From Diphasiastrum complanatum (lineage: Eukaryota; Streptophyta; Lycopodiopsida; Lycopodiales; Lycopodiaceae), in contig CM055097.1 in assembly GCA_029204225.1 (NCBI GenBank), positions 48,324,052 to 48,380,051 on the forward strand: a stretch of DNA of 56,000 bases. The letters run 5' to 3'. Position 1 is the stretch's first letter. The number at the start of each line of letters is the position of its first letter. Of the stretch, positions 55,115 through 56,000 are shown one piece after another. Under the pieces are notes generated by a model, which did not search any database, was not told the origin of the DNA, and worked only from the letters and a program-made list of their open reading frames with translations. Made by a program: the position numbers and the translations under genes.

Positions 55115-56000
55115 TGGTTGGCTTCTATTTACAGTAAGTATTCCATTTTTGGTGATATTTGGATGTTTGATCAAGTTCTAGCATGATTTTGCATTGCTTT
55201 GTTGATCAAATCTTACTAACCTTTGTTTTGTGAGTTGAACTTGTGGATCAAAAGCATATTTCAGGTCTATTGAAGATCAGAGGCTGAAAAGAAACTATTT
55301 TGGATCAGATCATAACACCTAATCATTTGTGATTGTGAGGCTTGTGCATATTCAATACTAACAATGTTCTTTTCAATCCTATTGTTGACAATCTCCATTC
55401 TTGGATGAACACTCTCCTTAAGTGGATGAAACTTCTCCTTAAGTGGATGACAAATGCTCTTTTGAGTGAGTTGTAATTCTCCTAAAGGCTGAGCAAAGCT
55501 CCCATTTGGATGAAAGATCCCCTTTTTTGGGTGAACATATTGTAAGCTCCATTGTGAAGAGCATATTGTAAAGATTGTCATCAATTTTGGCATAATTTTT
55601 GGTGTACTTTGTTGAGCATGTAAGTAACTCTCCTTATGTAATTTGATTGGAGCATTTGCTGGAAGGTGTTAACCATTATGCAAGTGTGTTTTCAGGTTCT
55701 TAACAGGTTGAGGAACATTCTCATGTGAAGTGATCTTAGATCTACATCTAAACACCAAGATTTGACAAGATAGTGAAGCTAGTCTTGTGATTCACTAAGT
55801 GTGCTCATTCATTCACCTCTAAATCTTGTATTTATCACTTGCTGGAGTTTATAAACTTTTAGAAGTGTGGTTTACATGTGGTTTTACAGGTTGAATCAAT
55901 ATCTTAGTGTGTTGATCATATGTTGATCAAGTTTGTTCATTACTAGGTAATCTTGGCATCCTAGTTTTGGGTATTTTCTAAGAATGCAAGTAACTCTTCA
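55115..56000 (+). other. Leader of the second Copia-D unit
   Basis: Non-coding up to the window end. A 24-27-bp motif around CTCCTTAAGTGGATGAA occurs twice in a row (55411-55450), and looser forms continue to about 55520. Gag would be expected beyond 56000. Confidence 0.6.

Overview
The window looks like nuclear DNA of a land plant with a large, repeat-rich genome. I found no host gene, rRNA or tRNA gene. Nearly every stretch with coding character belongs to an LTR retrotransposon, plus one CACTA-type DNA transposon. Plant origin is supported by Ty1/copia primer-binding sites matching plant initiator tRNA-Met (TGGTATCAGAGC), by Athila/Tat-type Ty3/gypsy primer-binding sites matching tRNA-Asp (TGGCGCCGTTGCCGGGGA and decayed forms), and by a plant TNP2 transposase with introns. 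I cannot name the species.

Layout. 1-8.2 kb: a decayed Ty3/gypsy element (Gypsy-1, + strand) with partial 5' LTR, PBS, gag, two retropepsin-like segments, RT, RNase H, integrase and an extra 3' ORF. 8.2-9.0 kb: non-coding, possibly a minus-strand LTR. 8966-14291: Copia-A, a complete LTR element with a perfect 5-bp target duplication. 14.3-17.9 kb: mostly non-coding, with a 139-bp tandem duplication, a broken unknown ORF, a degenerate TCACCTAAA repeat field and a (TC)n tract. 17.9-20.8 kb: minus-strand gypsy gag and an unknown ORF (Gypsy-2), split by a plus-strand gypsy LTR with PBS and leader. 21.0-25.7 kb: minus-strand Copia-C, whose coding part is a patchwork of fragments. 25.7-26.35 kb: minus-strand integrase fragment (Copia-E2), head-to-head with plus-strand Copia-E (26.35 to about 30.3 kb). 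30.5-38.6 kb: Gypsy-3, interrupted by a CACTA element (33.4-36.6 kb). 38.7-40.6 kb: minus-strand gypsy pol (Gypsy-4). 40.6-45.5 kb: Gypsy-5 with a coiled-coil-like 3' ORF and a 3' LTR into which Copia-B (45502-50976, the sister of Copia-A) has inserted. 51.0-52.2 kb: minus-strand gypsy gag/protease (Gypsy-6), next to a 167-bp (AG)n tract. 53.1-56.0 kb: Copia-D, with gag joined directly to the RT tail and RNase H, then an LTR that is itself followed by a second PBS.

How it fits together. These are parts of copy-and-paste elements, not a pathway. Gag forms the particle, protease matures it, RT/RNase H copies the RNA and integrase inserts the DNA. Almost every pol here is broken. The youngest-looking units are Copia-A and Copia-B: paired LTRs, intact PBS and polypurine tracts, perfect target duplications. 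Their second ORF keeps a protease but has lost recognisable integrase and catalytic RT residues, so they probably moved using enzymes from relatives. The most unusual signals are that ORF2, the tandem protease of Gypsy-1, the extra 3' ORFs, the mosaic Copia-C, and a CACACGTGTG palindrome shared by LTRs of otherwise different copia families.
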